Shown here in pieces: positions 8,762 through 17,357 of a stretch of DNA of 64,000 nucleotides. The notes beneath the pieces were generated by a model that did no database searches, was not told where the DNA came from, and saw only the letters and a list, made by a program, of their open reading frames with translations. The stretch lies in NCBI GenBank assembly GCA_028687545.1, contig JAQTZZ010000004.1, forward strand, positions 62,001 to 126,000, written 5' to 3'. The translations under genes and the position numbers were made by a program. Origin of the DNA: Candidatus Wallbacteria bacterium (GTDB taxonomy: Bacteria > Muiribacteriota > JAQTZZ01). Numbering within the stretch: the stretch's first letter is position 1; every line of letters begins with the position of its first letter.

Positions 8762-10060
8762 ATGAGAAAAAAAGTAATTGATTATTTGCTGGGGAATTTA
8801 GGCACAAAAATATTTTCTTTTTTAGCTGTCATACTGGTTGGCGGGTTCCTGGCAAAAAAAGATATCGGTATTTTGACGCTGATATATTTCATCGCGGAAA
8901 TTATTGCAATAATTGTCACATGCGGCTTGGATGCTTCACTGATAAAATTCTATCGCGATTATAAAATCGAGATAGTACTGAGCAATACTTTTTTTGTTGT
9001 ATCTCTAAATTTATTGCTGTCGGTCCCTTTTTATTTAACAACGGCATATTTTCTCAATGATGATAAATATGGCTTTATGGCGAAGGATGTAGGAGTTATT
9101 TATTTACTTATATTTTCTATAGTGATCACAAATCTGGCCACAAATCATTTTGTGTCCCTAGGTGAATCGGGCAAAGTGAAAAAGTATTCGATCATAAGCT
9201 CCCTAGTTAATTTAACGTCTATAGTAATTTTCATTAAGTTTGGCCATCTTAACGAAATAACCATGACAGTAGCACGTATTTTCAGCATGGTTATTTTTAT
9301 ATTGGCATTCATTAGAATATTTGATGTGAGCTTCGACAAATTGCTTATAAGCAAAAGTAAAATTCTAGAAATATTAAAATATTCTCTTCCAATAGTCCTG
9401 TCCTCAATTATCGGAATGGTTAATCTTTATTATTCAAGGATTATTTTATCAAAGTATGTCAGTGTGGAAGATTTAGGAATTTACTCGTATTTTCTGATGA
9501 TTATAACTAGTGCGAGTTTCCTGTTGCATTCTTTTAATCAAGCTTGGTCTCCGACATTGTTCGATAGGTACAAGGAGCAAGGCACTAAAACACTTGTTTT
9601 TGTTAATTCAGTATTTTTTAAGGCGTGCTTAGGCACTATCATCATGCTGATATTGACAGCGCTACTTGTTGTAGTCAGTAATTATTTTTCTTTCGACTTG
9701 AAGGGTTATTACATACACAGAGGAATATTTTTCATTTTACTGGACTCTTTTTTTATTGGCATATTGTACACACTGATCAATCCAATTATTTTTTTAAGTG
9801 CAAAGACAATTTATATTACTTATGTAAATTTATTTATGTTATCTTTTAATCTAATAGTAACCAGTATTTTAGTTAAATATTTTGAGTTGCAGGGTGCCTC
9901 TATCTCGACTTCTGTTGGATCCATTTTAATATTTTATCTTTATTTGTTCTTCTCTTCTAAAGCGATGAATAATAAATTGATTTTAACAAAGACTAATTTT
10001 ATATTATCCTTGGTATTAACCATAGGAATGTTAATGAAGGATTTTGTTTTGTGGCAATGA
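8762..10060 (+). CDS. wzx: Polysaccharide repeat-unit flippase (Wzx-like, MOP superfamily)
   Basis: Integral inner-membrane protein expected to flip lipid-linked repeat units to the periplasm. The sequence is almost wholly hydrophobic, with about 12 predicted membrane helices, and starts in the typical Wzx way (MRKKVIDYLLGNLGTKIFSFLAVILVGGFLAKKDIG). GTG 8744 is an in-frame upstream alternative, but the ATG at 8762 follows a GGTGGAAG box and fits better. Very AT-rich. It directly follows the legionaminic genes, so its cargo probably contains that sugar. Confidence 0.8.
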   Translation: MRKKVIDYLLGNLGTKIFSFLAVILVGGFLAKKDIGILTLIYFIAEIIAIIVTCGLDASLIKFYRDYKIEIVLSNTFFVVSLNLLLSVPFYLTTAYFLNDDKYGFMAKDVGVIYLLIFSIVITNLATNHFVSLGESGKVKKYSIISSLVNLTSIVIFIKFGHLNEITMTVARIFSMVIFILAFIRIFDVSFDKLLISKSKILEILKYSLPIVLSSIIGMVNLYYSRIILSKYVSVEDLGIYSYFLMIITSASFLLHSFNQAWSPTLFDRYKEQGTKTLVFVNSVFFKACLGTIIMLILTALLVVVSNYFSFDLKGYYIHRGIFFILLDSFFIGILYTLINPIIFLSAKTIYITYVNLFMLSFNLIVTSILVKYFELQGASISTSVGSILIFYLYLFFSSKAMNNKLILTKTNFILSLVLTIGMLMKDFVLWQ

Positions 10061-10175
10061 ATAGTGAACATCCAAACTGACTATGAAGAGATGATTTAAT
10101 CATTGCAAGATAAAGGTAAGGATAGCTAATAATACGATTGACAGTTTGACTGACAAGACTAGGACTAATATTGTT

Positions 10176-11303
10176 ATGAAGGTTAATCTTTTTTTTACGA
10201 ATGGTGTAATGACAACACTCTGTGCATCCTTGTTGTGTGAAGCTTTATTTTTCGATGAAAAGGAATTTAAAAACATCATATGTCTCGAACAATTTGATGA
10301 ACATGATGAATTCTATAATATAGTAATTAACGAGATTATATCAATTTCGGGAATTTGGGAAAATAAGTATTCAGTACAATCAAATTATCACAATTTTTCT
10401 CGGAAGAATCTGATACATTCAATGCAATTAACTGGGTATTATAAGTTTATTGCAGCTGCTCTCAAAAAGAAATTAAATAAAGACAAATATGATCACTTCG
10501 AAAATATTATATTTTCTTCTACCGCTAGGCTATGGCCATATTTTCGCACAAGCTCAAACAAAAAAATACTAATAGAACATGGATCTGGAGAATACATTTA
10601 TGTAAAAAATCGATATAGAAAAAAAAGCAGCTATCTAAAACTATGGCTTACTAAAATTTGGAATATGATTTTTCAATATGAATGTTTATCAAATTATTCA
10701 AACTTAGATACTATCTATCTTTGCTCAGAATTAGTCAAATTTAATGAAGAGCTATCATTGGTTTGTCATGTTGATACTCAAAAGGCATTTTGTAAATTGG
10801 CTGACAATTTCTGGGAGAATTACAAAAAGAAATTTCCAGATGAGTATTCCGAACTGAACGTGATTAGAGAAGAACTCGGTAAAAACAAAGATAATTTTTA
10901 CTATTTAGTTAGTAATGAAGTTGATCCGATGAAATATCCTGATTTTATTCAATATCAAAAAGAAAAAGCAGCTTTACCGGAAAAAGGGTATTACATTATC
11001 AAGAGTCATCCTTCTAATGATGAAAACTCCTATAATGAAATTTATTCTTGTTTAGGTACATCAGTAACAGTAAAACAAATAATTAACAAGTATATTCCGG
11101 CAGAATTTTTAATTTATTTTTTTGATAAAGTGACGGTAATTGGTTCTAATTCTTCAACTTTGTTATATGTGAAGACATGGATGCCACATATTCCAGTCAT
11201 TAGAACTAAAATTCCAGATAAAATTATGATTTCAAAGGGCTTTGAAAATTTGCAGGATCAGATAGATATAATTTTTGATGGGATAAATTTCATTGAAATT
11301 TAA
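10176..11303 (+). CDS. Sialyltransferase-like enzyme, candidate legionaminic acid transferase
   Basis: Probable glycosyltransferase with a GT-B-like layout. Three short motifs recall bacterial poly- and oligosialyltransferases: an acidic-x-G element (IEHGSGEY), the His-Pro motif (IIKSHPSND) and a Ser/Thr cluster (GSNSSTLLY), in that order and near the expected places. In those families His-Pro binds the CMP donor. The first motif is E-H-G rather than D/E-D/E-G, so the match is imperfect. The start is set at ATG 10176 (MKVNLFFTNG); an upstream TTG (10146) adds ten residues. Its place after the CMP-sugar and flippase genes supports transfer of the nonulosonic acid. I recognised it by motifs only. 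Confidence 0.5.
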   Translation: MKVNLFFTNGVMTTLCASLLCEALFFDEKEFKNIICLEQFDEHDEFYNIVINEIISISGIWENKYSVQSNYHNFSRKNLIHSMQLTGYYKFIAAALKKKLNKDKYDHFENIIFSSTARLWPYFRTSSNKKILIEHGSGEYIYVKNRYRKKSSYLKLWLTKIWNMIFQYECLSNYSNLDTIYLCSELVKFNEELSLVCHVDTQKAFCKLADNFWENYKKKFPDEYSELNVIREELGKNKDNFYYLVSNEVDPMKYPDFIQYQKEKAALPEKGYYIIKSHPSNDENSYNEIYSCLGTSVTVKQIINKYIPAEFLIYFFDKVTVIGSNSSTLLYVKTWMPHIPVIRTKIPDKIMISKGFENLQDQIDIIFDGINFIEI

Positions 11304-11315
11304 GCTGTTAGAGAA

Positions 11316-11343
11316 TTGATATGATAATATAAGAGAGTATTAT
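11316..11343 (+). promoter_or_regulatory. Weak promoter-like sequence inside the polysaccharide operon
   Basis: TTGATA (11316-11321) and TATTAT (11338-11343) are 16 bases apart in a 69-base gap before the FkbM-like gene. The region is so AT-rich that chance matches are likely. It could give a secondary transcript for the downstream genes. Confidence 0.25.
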
Positions 11344-11372
11344 TCATGAGTTAATTACAGTGAGGGATAATT

Positions 11373-12287
11373 ATGAAGGTAATTAATCAAATTCATAGCT
11401 TTATAAGAGCAATTAAGAAGATGATTTTTCAAGAGCACAGTTCAGAAGCACAAATGTTATTGTTGGGTAAGTTGTTATCAGAAAATGTGAAGTCTCGAAA
11501 GCATGTAAAGTCGATAAGTGAAGTTGAATTTAAAGTATTTTCCCAATTTGGGGATGATGGAATAATTCAGTGGTTAATTAGTAATCTGGAATTTTCTCAT
11601 AATACTTTTATCGAGTTTGGAGTTGAAGATTACCGAGAATCCAACACACGTTTTTTGATGATGAATGATAATTGGTCTGGCTTTGTTTTGGATGGTTCTA
11701 AACAGAACGTGGTAAATATAGCTAACTCAGAGTATTTTTGGAGGTATGAGCTATTTGTTAAAGCTGCATTCATCGATTGCTCAAATATAAATGAACTTCT
11801 ATCCACCTGCCCATTTGATAAAGAGGTAGGAATTCTACATATTGATTTAGATGGTAATGATTATTGGATCTGGAAAGAAATCTGCGTCATTTCCCCCATA
11901 TTAGTTATCCTAGAATATAATAGTGTGTTTGGGTTAGACAGGGCCATTACAGTTCCTTATGATAAGAATTTTAATAGAACTAAGGCTCATTATAGCAACT
12001 TGTATGAAGGTGCATCACTCCGAGCTTTGCATCAATTGTCAGCAAAAAAAGGGTATTCTTTTATTGGCTGTAACACTGCGGGGAATAACGCGTATTTTGT
12101 GAGAAATGATAAACTCAATAGTGTAATTAGACCGATACCTATTGAAGAAGGATATGTGGTTTCTAAATTCAGAGAAAGCAGAGGCAGAAATGGGAAACTC
12201 ACATACGTTGCAGGAGATAAGCGTAGTGGAATTATAAGTGGTATGCCTGTTTACAACACAATTACTGGCAAGGTTGAGAGATTTTAA
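11373..12287 (+). CDS. FkbM-like SAM-dependent methyltransferase family protein
   Basis: The middle of the protein has a Rossmann-type pattern seen in FkbM-related proteins of polysaccharide clusters: VFSQFGDDGIIQWL, then FIEFGVEDYRESNTRFL (the SAM-site region), WSGFVLDGS (second strand with acidic residue) and HIDLDGNDYWIW. The first 45 residues are basic and unlike the core. The expected role is O-methylation of a sugar, but members of this family are mostly uncharacterised. A GAGGGATAATT ribosome site precedes the ATG. Confidence 0.5.
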   Translation: MKVINQIHSFIRAIKKMIFQEHSSEAQMLLLGKLLSENVKSRKHVKSISEVEFKVFSQFGDDGIIQWLISNLEFSHNTFIEFGVEDYRESNTRFLMMNDNWSGFVLDGSKQNVVNIANSEYFWRYELFVKAAFIDCSNINELLSTCPFDKEVGILHIDLDGNDYWIWKEICVISPILVILEYNSVFGLDRAITVPYDKNFNRTKAHYSNLYEGASLRALHQLSAKKGYSFIGCNTAGNNAYFVRNDKLNSVIRPIPIEEGYVVSKFRESRGRNGKLTYVAGDKRSGIISGMPVYNTITGKVERF

Positions 12288-12349
12288 TCCGATAAAGTAG
12301 CAAGTGATCGAAGGATTGATATAATTTATAGTGTTTTGAGGTGGTTGAC

Positions 12350-12793
12350 ATGATGAATGTTATTAAGATAACTAAGGATGATTGTATTTTAGCGATTATC
12401 ATTACTAATGATTTTTCTAGTGATGGGATCAGTTTTTTTACTCCGGATGAATTCTCTCAGCAACTAGCCTATATGAAAAGACCAGATGGTTATATTATAC
12501 CTCCGCATGTACACAACCCAGTTCCTCGAGAAGTCAGTTTTACTAAAGAAGTCCTGTTTATCAAGAGTGGAAAGGTTAGAGTGGATTTTTATGATGATAA
12601 CAAGGTATATATAGAGAGCAAAATTTTACACAAAGGAGATGTAATATTACTTGCCTTTGGTGGACATGGTTTTACCATGCTTGAAGAAAGTGAAATTATT
12701 GAAGTAAAGCAAGGTCCTTATGTTGGGGATAGAGATAAAACACGTTTTGAACCTGCAGCTCCAAATGAGATAGTTATCAAGGAGTTAATATGA
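12350..12793 (+). CDS. Small single-domain cupin protein of a nucleotide-sugar cluster
   Basis: A beta-barrel cupin of about 147 residues. Metal or substrate ligands are suggested by HVHNPVPREV, EVLFIKSGKVRVDFYD and FGGHGFTML, and the C-terminus carries EVKQGPYVGDRDKTRF. Cupins beside sugar aminotransferases can be ketoisomerases or epimerases, or metal-binding proteins of unknown role; the sequence does not match the FdtA/QdtA ketoisomerases well enough to claim that. Start: ATG 12350 or 12353, both after GAGGTGG (12338-12344); the GTG at 12341 lies inside that box. The stop overlaps the aminotransferase ATG by 4 bases, so the two proteins probably work together. Confidence 0.6.
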   Translation: MMNVIKITKDDCILAIIITNDFSSDGISFFTPDEFSQQLAYMKRPDGYIIPPHVHNPVPREVSFTKEVLFIKSGKVRVDFYDDNKVYIESKILHKGDVILLAFGGHGFTMLEESEIIEVKQGPYVGDRDKTRFEPAAPNEIVIKELI

Positions 12794-13899
12794 TTCCTGT
12801 TAATACCCCATTGTTAAATGGTAATGAAAAAAAATACTTAATTGAATGTATCGATACTGGTTGGATTTCATCGGAAGGGCCATTCATAAAGAAATTCGAG
12901 GAGCTCTTCGCAAAGAGAGTCGGGCGAAAATATGGCGTTGCTGTCTGTAATGGCTCTGCAGCACTTGAGGCGGCAGTTGTAGCATTGGGGATTGATAAAG
13001 GAGATGAAGTTATCATGCCGGCCTTTACCATCATTTCCTGTGCTGCCGCTATAGTGAAGGTTGGGGGTATTCCTGTACTCATTGATTGTGAGCCTGATAC
13101 ATGGAACATGAAGGTGGATCAGATAGAAGACAAAATCACTCAAAAGACTAAGGCGATTATGGTCGTTCATATTTATGGACTTCCTGTTGATATGGATCCC
13201 GTTATGAAAATCGCTGAAAAATATGGTTTGAAAATCATTGAAGATGCTGCTGAAATGCATGGGCAGACATACAAAGGACGACCTTGCGGAAGCTTTGGGG
13301 ACATCAGCATTTTCAGTTTTTACCCCAATAAGCACGTGACAACCGGAGAAGGCGGGATGATTGTAACTGACGATGAAAAACTTGATGAAGAATCGCGATC
13401 TCTTCGCAATCTATGCTTCTTACCTAGAAAAAGATTTATACATGAAAAACTCGGCTGGAATTTAAGAATGACAAACCTTCAAGCAGCACTTGGCCTTGCT
13501 CAGTTGGAAAGACTCGATGAATTCGTGAAGATCAAGCGTAGTATTGGAGAAAAATATACTGAGTTACTAAAATCAATCAAGGGGTTACAACTTCCTGTTT
13601 TAAAAACTATTTATGCTGATAATATATATTGGGTCTACGGTATTGTTTTAAATGATGAAATTCCATTTGATGCAGAAGAAGCCATGAAAAAACTTGGAAA
13701 TCGCAATATTGGAACTCGCCCCTTTTTTTGGCCGATGCACGAGCAGCCTGTGTTTCGAAAAATGGGGTTATTCAATGGCGAATCCTACCCTGTTGCTGAG
13801 AAAATTGCCAGACGGGGTTTTTATGTACCAAGTGGTCTTGGATTAAAGAGTGAGCAGATTGATGAAGTAGCGGCGGTTTTACAGGAGGTTTTCCGATGA
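12790..13899 (+). CDS. DegT/DnrJ-type sugar aminotransferase, GDP-perosamine-synthase-like
   Basis: PLP enzyme of 369 residues, close in pattern to perosamine synthases (Per/RfbE): MIPVNTPLLNGNEKKYL, WISSEGPFI, NGSAALEAA, VHIYGLPVDMDP, IEDAAEMHG and the PLP lysine in SFYPNKHVTTGEGG. It would aminate a 4-keto-6-deoxy sugar nucleotide. No GDP-mannose dehydratase is in the window, so its substrate must come from elsewhere or from LegB. It is coupled by ATGA overlaps to the cupin before it and the methyltransferase after it. This is a second, distinct aminotransferase besides LegC. Confidence 0.75.
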   Translation: MIPVNTPLLNGNEKKYLIECIDTGWISSEGPFIKKFEELFAKRVGRKYGVAVCNGSAALEAAVVALGIDKGDEVIMPAFTIISCAAAIVKVGGIPVLIDCEPDTWNMKVDQIEDKITQKTKAIMVVHIYGLPVDMDPVMKIAEKYGLKIIEDAAEMHGQTYKGRPCGSFGDISIFSFYPNKHVTTGEGGMIVTDDEKLDEESRSLRNLCFLPRKRFIHEKLGWNLRMTNLQAALGLAQLERLDEFVKIKRSIGEKYTELLKSIKGLQLPVLKTIYADNIYWVYGIVLNDEIPFDAEEAMKKLGNRNIGTRPFFWPMHEQPVFRKMGLFNGESYPVAEKIARRGFYVPSGLGLKSEQIDEVAAVLQEVFR

Positions 13900-14663
13900 G
13901 GGTGTTTGGAGACTATTCAAAATATTATGATTTACTTTATAAAGATAAAAATTACTCCGCTGAAACAGATTATATTTCCAAACTGTTAAAGAGACATTTT
14001 AATAATGCCACAGATTTGCTGGAGCTTGGTTGTGGTACAGGCAAACACGCAATATTATTGGCTAAGAAAGGATACAATGTCTCTGGGTTAGATTTCAGTA
14101 GTGAAATGCTTGAAAAAGCTGAGAAAAACAAGAAGTACTTACCTTCTAAAATCTCTTCAAAGCTTAATTTTTCTCATGGTGATATCCGAAATTTTAATAT
14201 TTTAAAGAAGTATGATGCAGTAATTTCTTTGTTTCATGTGATCAGTTATCAAACCTCCAACGACTCTCTGATACAGACTTTCAAATGTGCCAAGAAACAT
14301 TTGAAAAAAGAGGGTGTTTTAATTTTTGATTGCTGGTACGGGCCAGCAGTTCTCACAGACCGCCCAACTGTCAGGGTCAAACGCCTGGAAGACGATAAAA
14401 CATCCATCTTAAGAATTGCTGAACCAGTCATGTTTCCAAATGATAATATAGTGATTGTAAATTATACGATAAACATCACAGATAAAAAAACCAAAAAAAC
14501 AACAATTCTCAAGGAATCTCATCCAATGCGGTATCTTTTCAAAACCGAGATTGAGATGATCATGGAACAAACTGGATTAGAACTCCAAGAATGTGAAGAA
14601 TGGCTTACCGGGAAGCCACCAGGTTGTGACACTTGGGGTGTTTGCTTTATCGCCAAGTTATGA
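13896..14663 (+). CDS. Class I SAM methyltransferase, aminosugar N-methyltransferase-like
   Basis: SAM site LLELGCGTGKHAILLAKKGYNVSGLDFS (from about residue 39) preceded by YSKYYDLLYKDKNYSAETDYI. This N-terminal layout resembles DesVI/TylM1-type aminosugar N-methyltransferases, which suits its place right behind an aminotransferase gene (ATGA overlap). The C-terminal third (HPMRYLFKTEIEMIMEQTGLEL) has the usual substrate-binding lid pattern. Methylation of a 4-amino group is an inference; generic small-molecule methyltransferase is the safe call. Confidence 0.65.
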   Translation: MRVFGDYSKYYDLLYKDKNYSAETDYISKLLKRHFNNATDLLELGCGTGKHAILLAKKGYNVSGLDFSSEMLEKAEKNKKYLPSKISSKLNFSHGDIRNFNILKKYDAVISLFHVISYQTSNDSLIQTFKCAKKHLKKEGVLIFDCWYGPAVLTDRPTVRVKRLEDDKTSILRIAEPVMFPNDNIVIVNYTINITDKKTKKTTILKESHPMRYLFKTEIEMIMEQTGLELQECEEWLTGKPPGCDTWGVCFIAKL

Positions 14664-15847
14664 AAAAACTCCGCGTTGGAGTTTATCTCAATGCTGTTCC
14701 CCATTCTGGTGGAGCATTTCAATACAATCTTTCAATTCTGGAAGCCGTATCCGGTCTATCAGAAGACCTTTATTCTAAAGTCGCTTGTTTTTCCAACCCC
14801 CAGTGGATGGAAGTAATTAAAAAATACAATGTTGAATGTAAATATGCCGGTAATTTCAATCTTGGTAACTTGGCTTACAAAGTTGTTAGAAAACTTGTCC
14901 CAATAACTGAATTTCAGCGCGCAATATCTCCTTTGCTGTTTCCAGTGGCGAGAACAGTGATGAAAGAAAATTGTGATATTTGGATATTCCCAACTGAAGA
15001 CGAGCTTAGTTATCAAATCCCGGTGCCAGCTTTGACAACGATTTATGATTTGATGCACCGTTATGAACCACGCTTTCCAGAAGTTTCGGGGAAAAGAATT
15101 TACCATGAAAGAGAAATGCGTTATCAAAATATCTGTCGTTACTGCAAGGGAATTCTGGTGGATTCTGAAATAGGAAAAAATCAAGTTATTGAAACATATG
15201 GAATAAAAACGGAAAAAGTATTTTCTCTCCCCTTTATTGCGCCTGATTACATTTATTCAAGTGTCACTAACGAAGATTTTGATCGTAGACACCAATTGCC
15301 GAAGAAGTTTCTTTTTTATCCGGCCCAATTCTGGGAACACAAAAACCATAAAAATTTACTCAAAGCAATTGCTAAATTAACTAAAGATCTACCTGACTTG
15401 AAAATAGTATTTGTAGGATCGAAAAAGAATGTTTATGGATCTATAAAGAGATTAACAATGGAGTTGGACCTGTTGAAGCAAGTTGTTTTCCTGGGGTATG
15501 TATCAAATTCAGACTTGGCTGCACTCTATCGACGAGCTAGGGCACTCATAATGCCTACTTATTTTGGCCCAACCAATATACCACCGTTAGAGGCTTTTGT
15601 ATCAGGCTGTCCAGCCGCGGTCTCTAAAATTTACGGAATGCCTGAGCAGGTTGGTGATGCAGCCTTGCTATTCAATCCGGATTCTATTGATGAAATATCA
15701 AAATGTATTGAGATGTTATGGAAGGACGATGACCTGTGTGCTAAATTGATAAGTTCCGGTCGTGAGAAAGGCAAGAAATGGGGACCATCCCAGTTCCGTG
15801 AAAGATTAAAAGAAATTATTGAAAAAGTATGCACTGCAACCACCTAA
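14660..15847 (+). CDS. Glycosyltransferase family 4
   Basis: GT-B retaining glycosyltransferase of 395 residues. The C-terminal half has the donor-binding pattern LFYPAQFWEHKNHKNLLKAIAKL, VFLGYVSNSDLAALYRRARALIMPTYFGPTNIPPLEAFVSGCPAAVS, including the E-x7-E region of GT4. The start at ATG 14660 overlaps the methyltransferase stop by 4 bases. The cytoplasmic enzyme would add one sugar of the repeat unit; acceptor and donor are unknown. Confidence 0.82.
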   Translation: MKKLRVGVYLNAVPHSGGAFQYNLSILEAVSGLSEDLYSKVACFSNPQWMEVIKKYNVECKYAGNFNLGNLAYKVVRKLVPITEFQRAISPLLFPVARTVMKENCDIWIFPTEDELSYQIPVPALTTIYDLMHRYEPRFPEVSGKRIYHEREMRYQNICRYCKGILVDSEIGKNQVIETYGIKTEKVFSLPFIAPDYIYSSVTNEDFDRRHQLPKKFLFYPAQFWEHKNHKNLLKAIAKLTKDLPDLKIVFVGSKKNVYGSIKRLTMELDLLKQVVFLGYVSNSDLAALYRRARALIMPTYFGPTNIPPLEAFVSGCPAAVSKIYGMPEQVGDAALLFNPDSIDEISKCIEMLWKDDDLCAKLISSGREKGKKWGPSQFRERLKEIIEKVCTATT

Positions 15848-15875
15848 AATTTTATAGCGTTTGTAGCAGCAAATT

Positions 15876-17357
15876 ATGATTAAGCTTTTGAAAATCTATT
15901 TTCCCACCTTTTTGTTAGGCTGGTATCCCATATTGATTCTGTATTCAAATAATGCCTCCCAACTTAAAATTTCCATGTTGGCATTGCCAATTATTATCTC
16001 CCTTATACTCATTGTCGGTATTAATTCCATTGCTTTCCGATTTTGCCAAAACCATCAAAAGGTAATTATTTTAACTTTGTTTGTAATCGTATGGAATTAC
16101 TCCTATGGTCAATTTATCTCATTGATTCATAATCGGATTGTATTCAATGTTCTAATTTTCAAAAACAGATACATGTTACTGGCATACCTGATACTTACTT
16201 TAATATTGTTCTATCCACTAACCAGGATCAGAAAAATACCGCTATGGGTAAGCGATTTCATAAATATTTTTTCAATTGTTTTGTTTTCTTTTCCGTTAAT
16301 TATTACTGTAATCAGTAAGTGTAGGTCGGCAGGCCCAACAAATTCAGGCAGCCCAACTGAGTTGTTTCCTATAACACCTAAAATTAACCAAGAAAACTTA
16401 CCTGATATCTATCACATTATTCTGGACGGCTATGCAAATGCTAATACTCTTGTACAGATTTACAATTTTGATAATCATGAATTCATCGATTATTTAAAGT
16501 CAAAAGGTTTTTTCATTCTCGAACACAGTAAATCCAATTACACTTTCACACAGCTTTCAATTCCTTCCACAATGATGATGGATTATGCAAAAATTGAAGA
16601 ATCAGATGAAAAGCCAAAACAGGCTCAAATTAATACGTTGAATAAACTTGAAAATAAAGTTAAAGCATATGTGATGAGCCGGGGATATAAATATGATGAT
16701 TTAAATGTTAGTACTGGATCAAGTGTATTAAACGAAGCCAGTGAAGAATTTTATTTTATGGTATTAAACCTTACCATTGCTAAAGCTTTTTTAACAAGAT
16801 TGTCATTGTTTCCAAATATTATTCGCAATACTGTTTTAAACCGATTTGAAGCCTTGAAAAAGTCCACTGAACTTCCTGGGCCTAAATTTGTTTTTGCAAG
16901 TATCCGTTCCCCTCACCCCCCGTTTGTTTTTACCCAAAACGGGGACCACTATAATCAATTTCTCCATAGTACAGCTGCTAATATTTGGAAAAGCGGATGG
17001 GACGATTATGAAGGTTATTTAAATCAATTAATCTATATTTCAAAATTAACTCAAGAATCAGTTGAGTACATACTTACGCATTCCAAAAAAGCTCCTGTTA
17101 TACTAATTCACTCGGATCATGGTCCTCATTTTACCGTGCCTCTGAATGAAGCCATGGAGAATGCACAATCAAATTTTGCTGCGATTTATTCTCCAGATGG
17201 ACAAAGACTTTTTTATGAAGGAATCACGCCTGTTAATTATTTCAAAGTCATATTTAACCATTACTTTAATGCAGGCTTAACTTTATCAAAGGATGAGAGT
17301 TTTTACTCGAAAGAGGACAACCCTTTTTCTATTAAAAAATGGGTCCCTAACCCATGA
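15876..17357 (+). CDS. Membrane-anchored sulfatase-fold (alkaline phosphatase superfamily) enzyme
   Basis: The first about 150 residues hold four or five membrane helices, followed by a soluble sulfatase-like domain: DIYHIILDGYANAN (metal Asp), SNYTFTQLSIPSTMMMDY (candidate Thr/Ser nucleophile region), RSPHPPFVF, and LIHSDHGPHF (metal Asp-His). Enzymes with this layout include phosphoglycerol and phosphoethanolamine transferases such as LtaS and EptA relatives, so it may decorate the polysaccharide in the periplasm; true sulfatase activity is less likely. The stop overlaps the next ATG by 4 bases. Confidence 0.65.
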   Translation: MIKLLKIYFPTFLLGWYPILILYSNNASQLKISMLALPIIISLILIVGINSIAFRFCQNHQKVIILTLFVIVWNYSYGQFISLIHNRIVFNVLIFKNRYMLLAYLILTLILFYPLTRIRKIPLWVSDFINIFSIVLFSFPLIITVISKCRSAGPTNSGSPTELFPITPKINQENLPDIYHIILDGYANANTLVQIYNFDNHEFIDYLKSKGFFILEHSKSNYTFTQLSIPSTMMMDYAKIEESDEKPKQAQINTLNKLENKVKAYVMSRGYKYDDLNVSTGSSVLNEASEEFYFMVLNLTIAKAFLTRLSLFPNIIRNTVLNRFEALKKSTELPGPKFVFASIRSPHPPFVFTQNGDHYNQFLHSTAANIWKSGWDDYEGYLNQLIYISKLTQESVEYILTHSKKAPVILIHSDHGPHFTVPLNEAMENAQSNFAAIYSPDGQRLFYEGITPVNYFKVIFNHYFNAGLTLSKDESFYSKEDNPFSIKKWVPNP

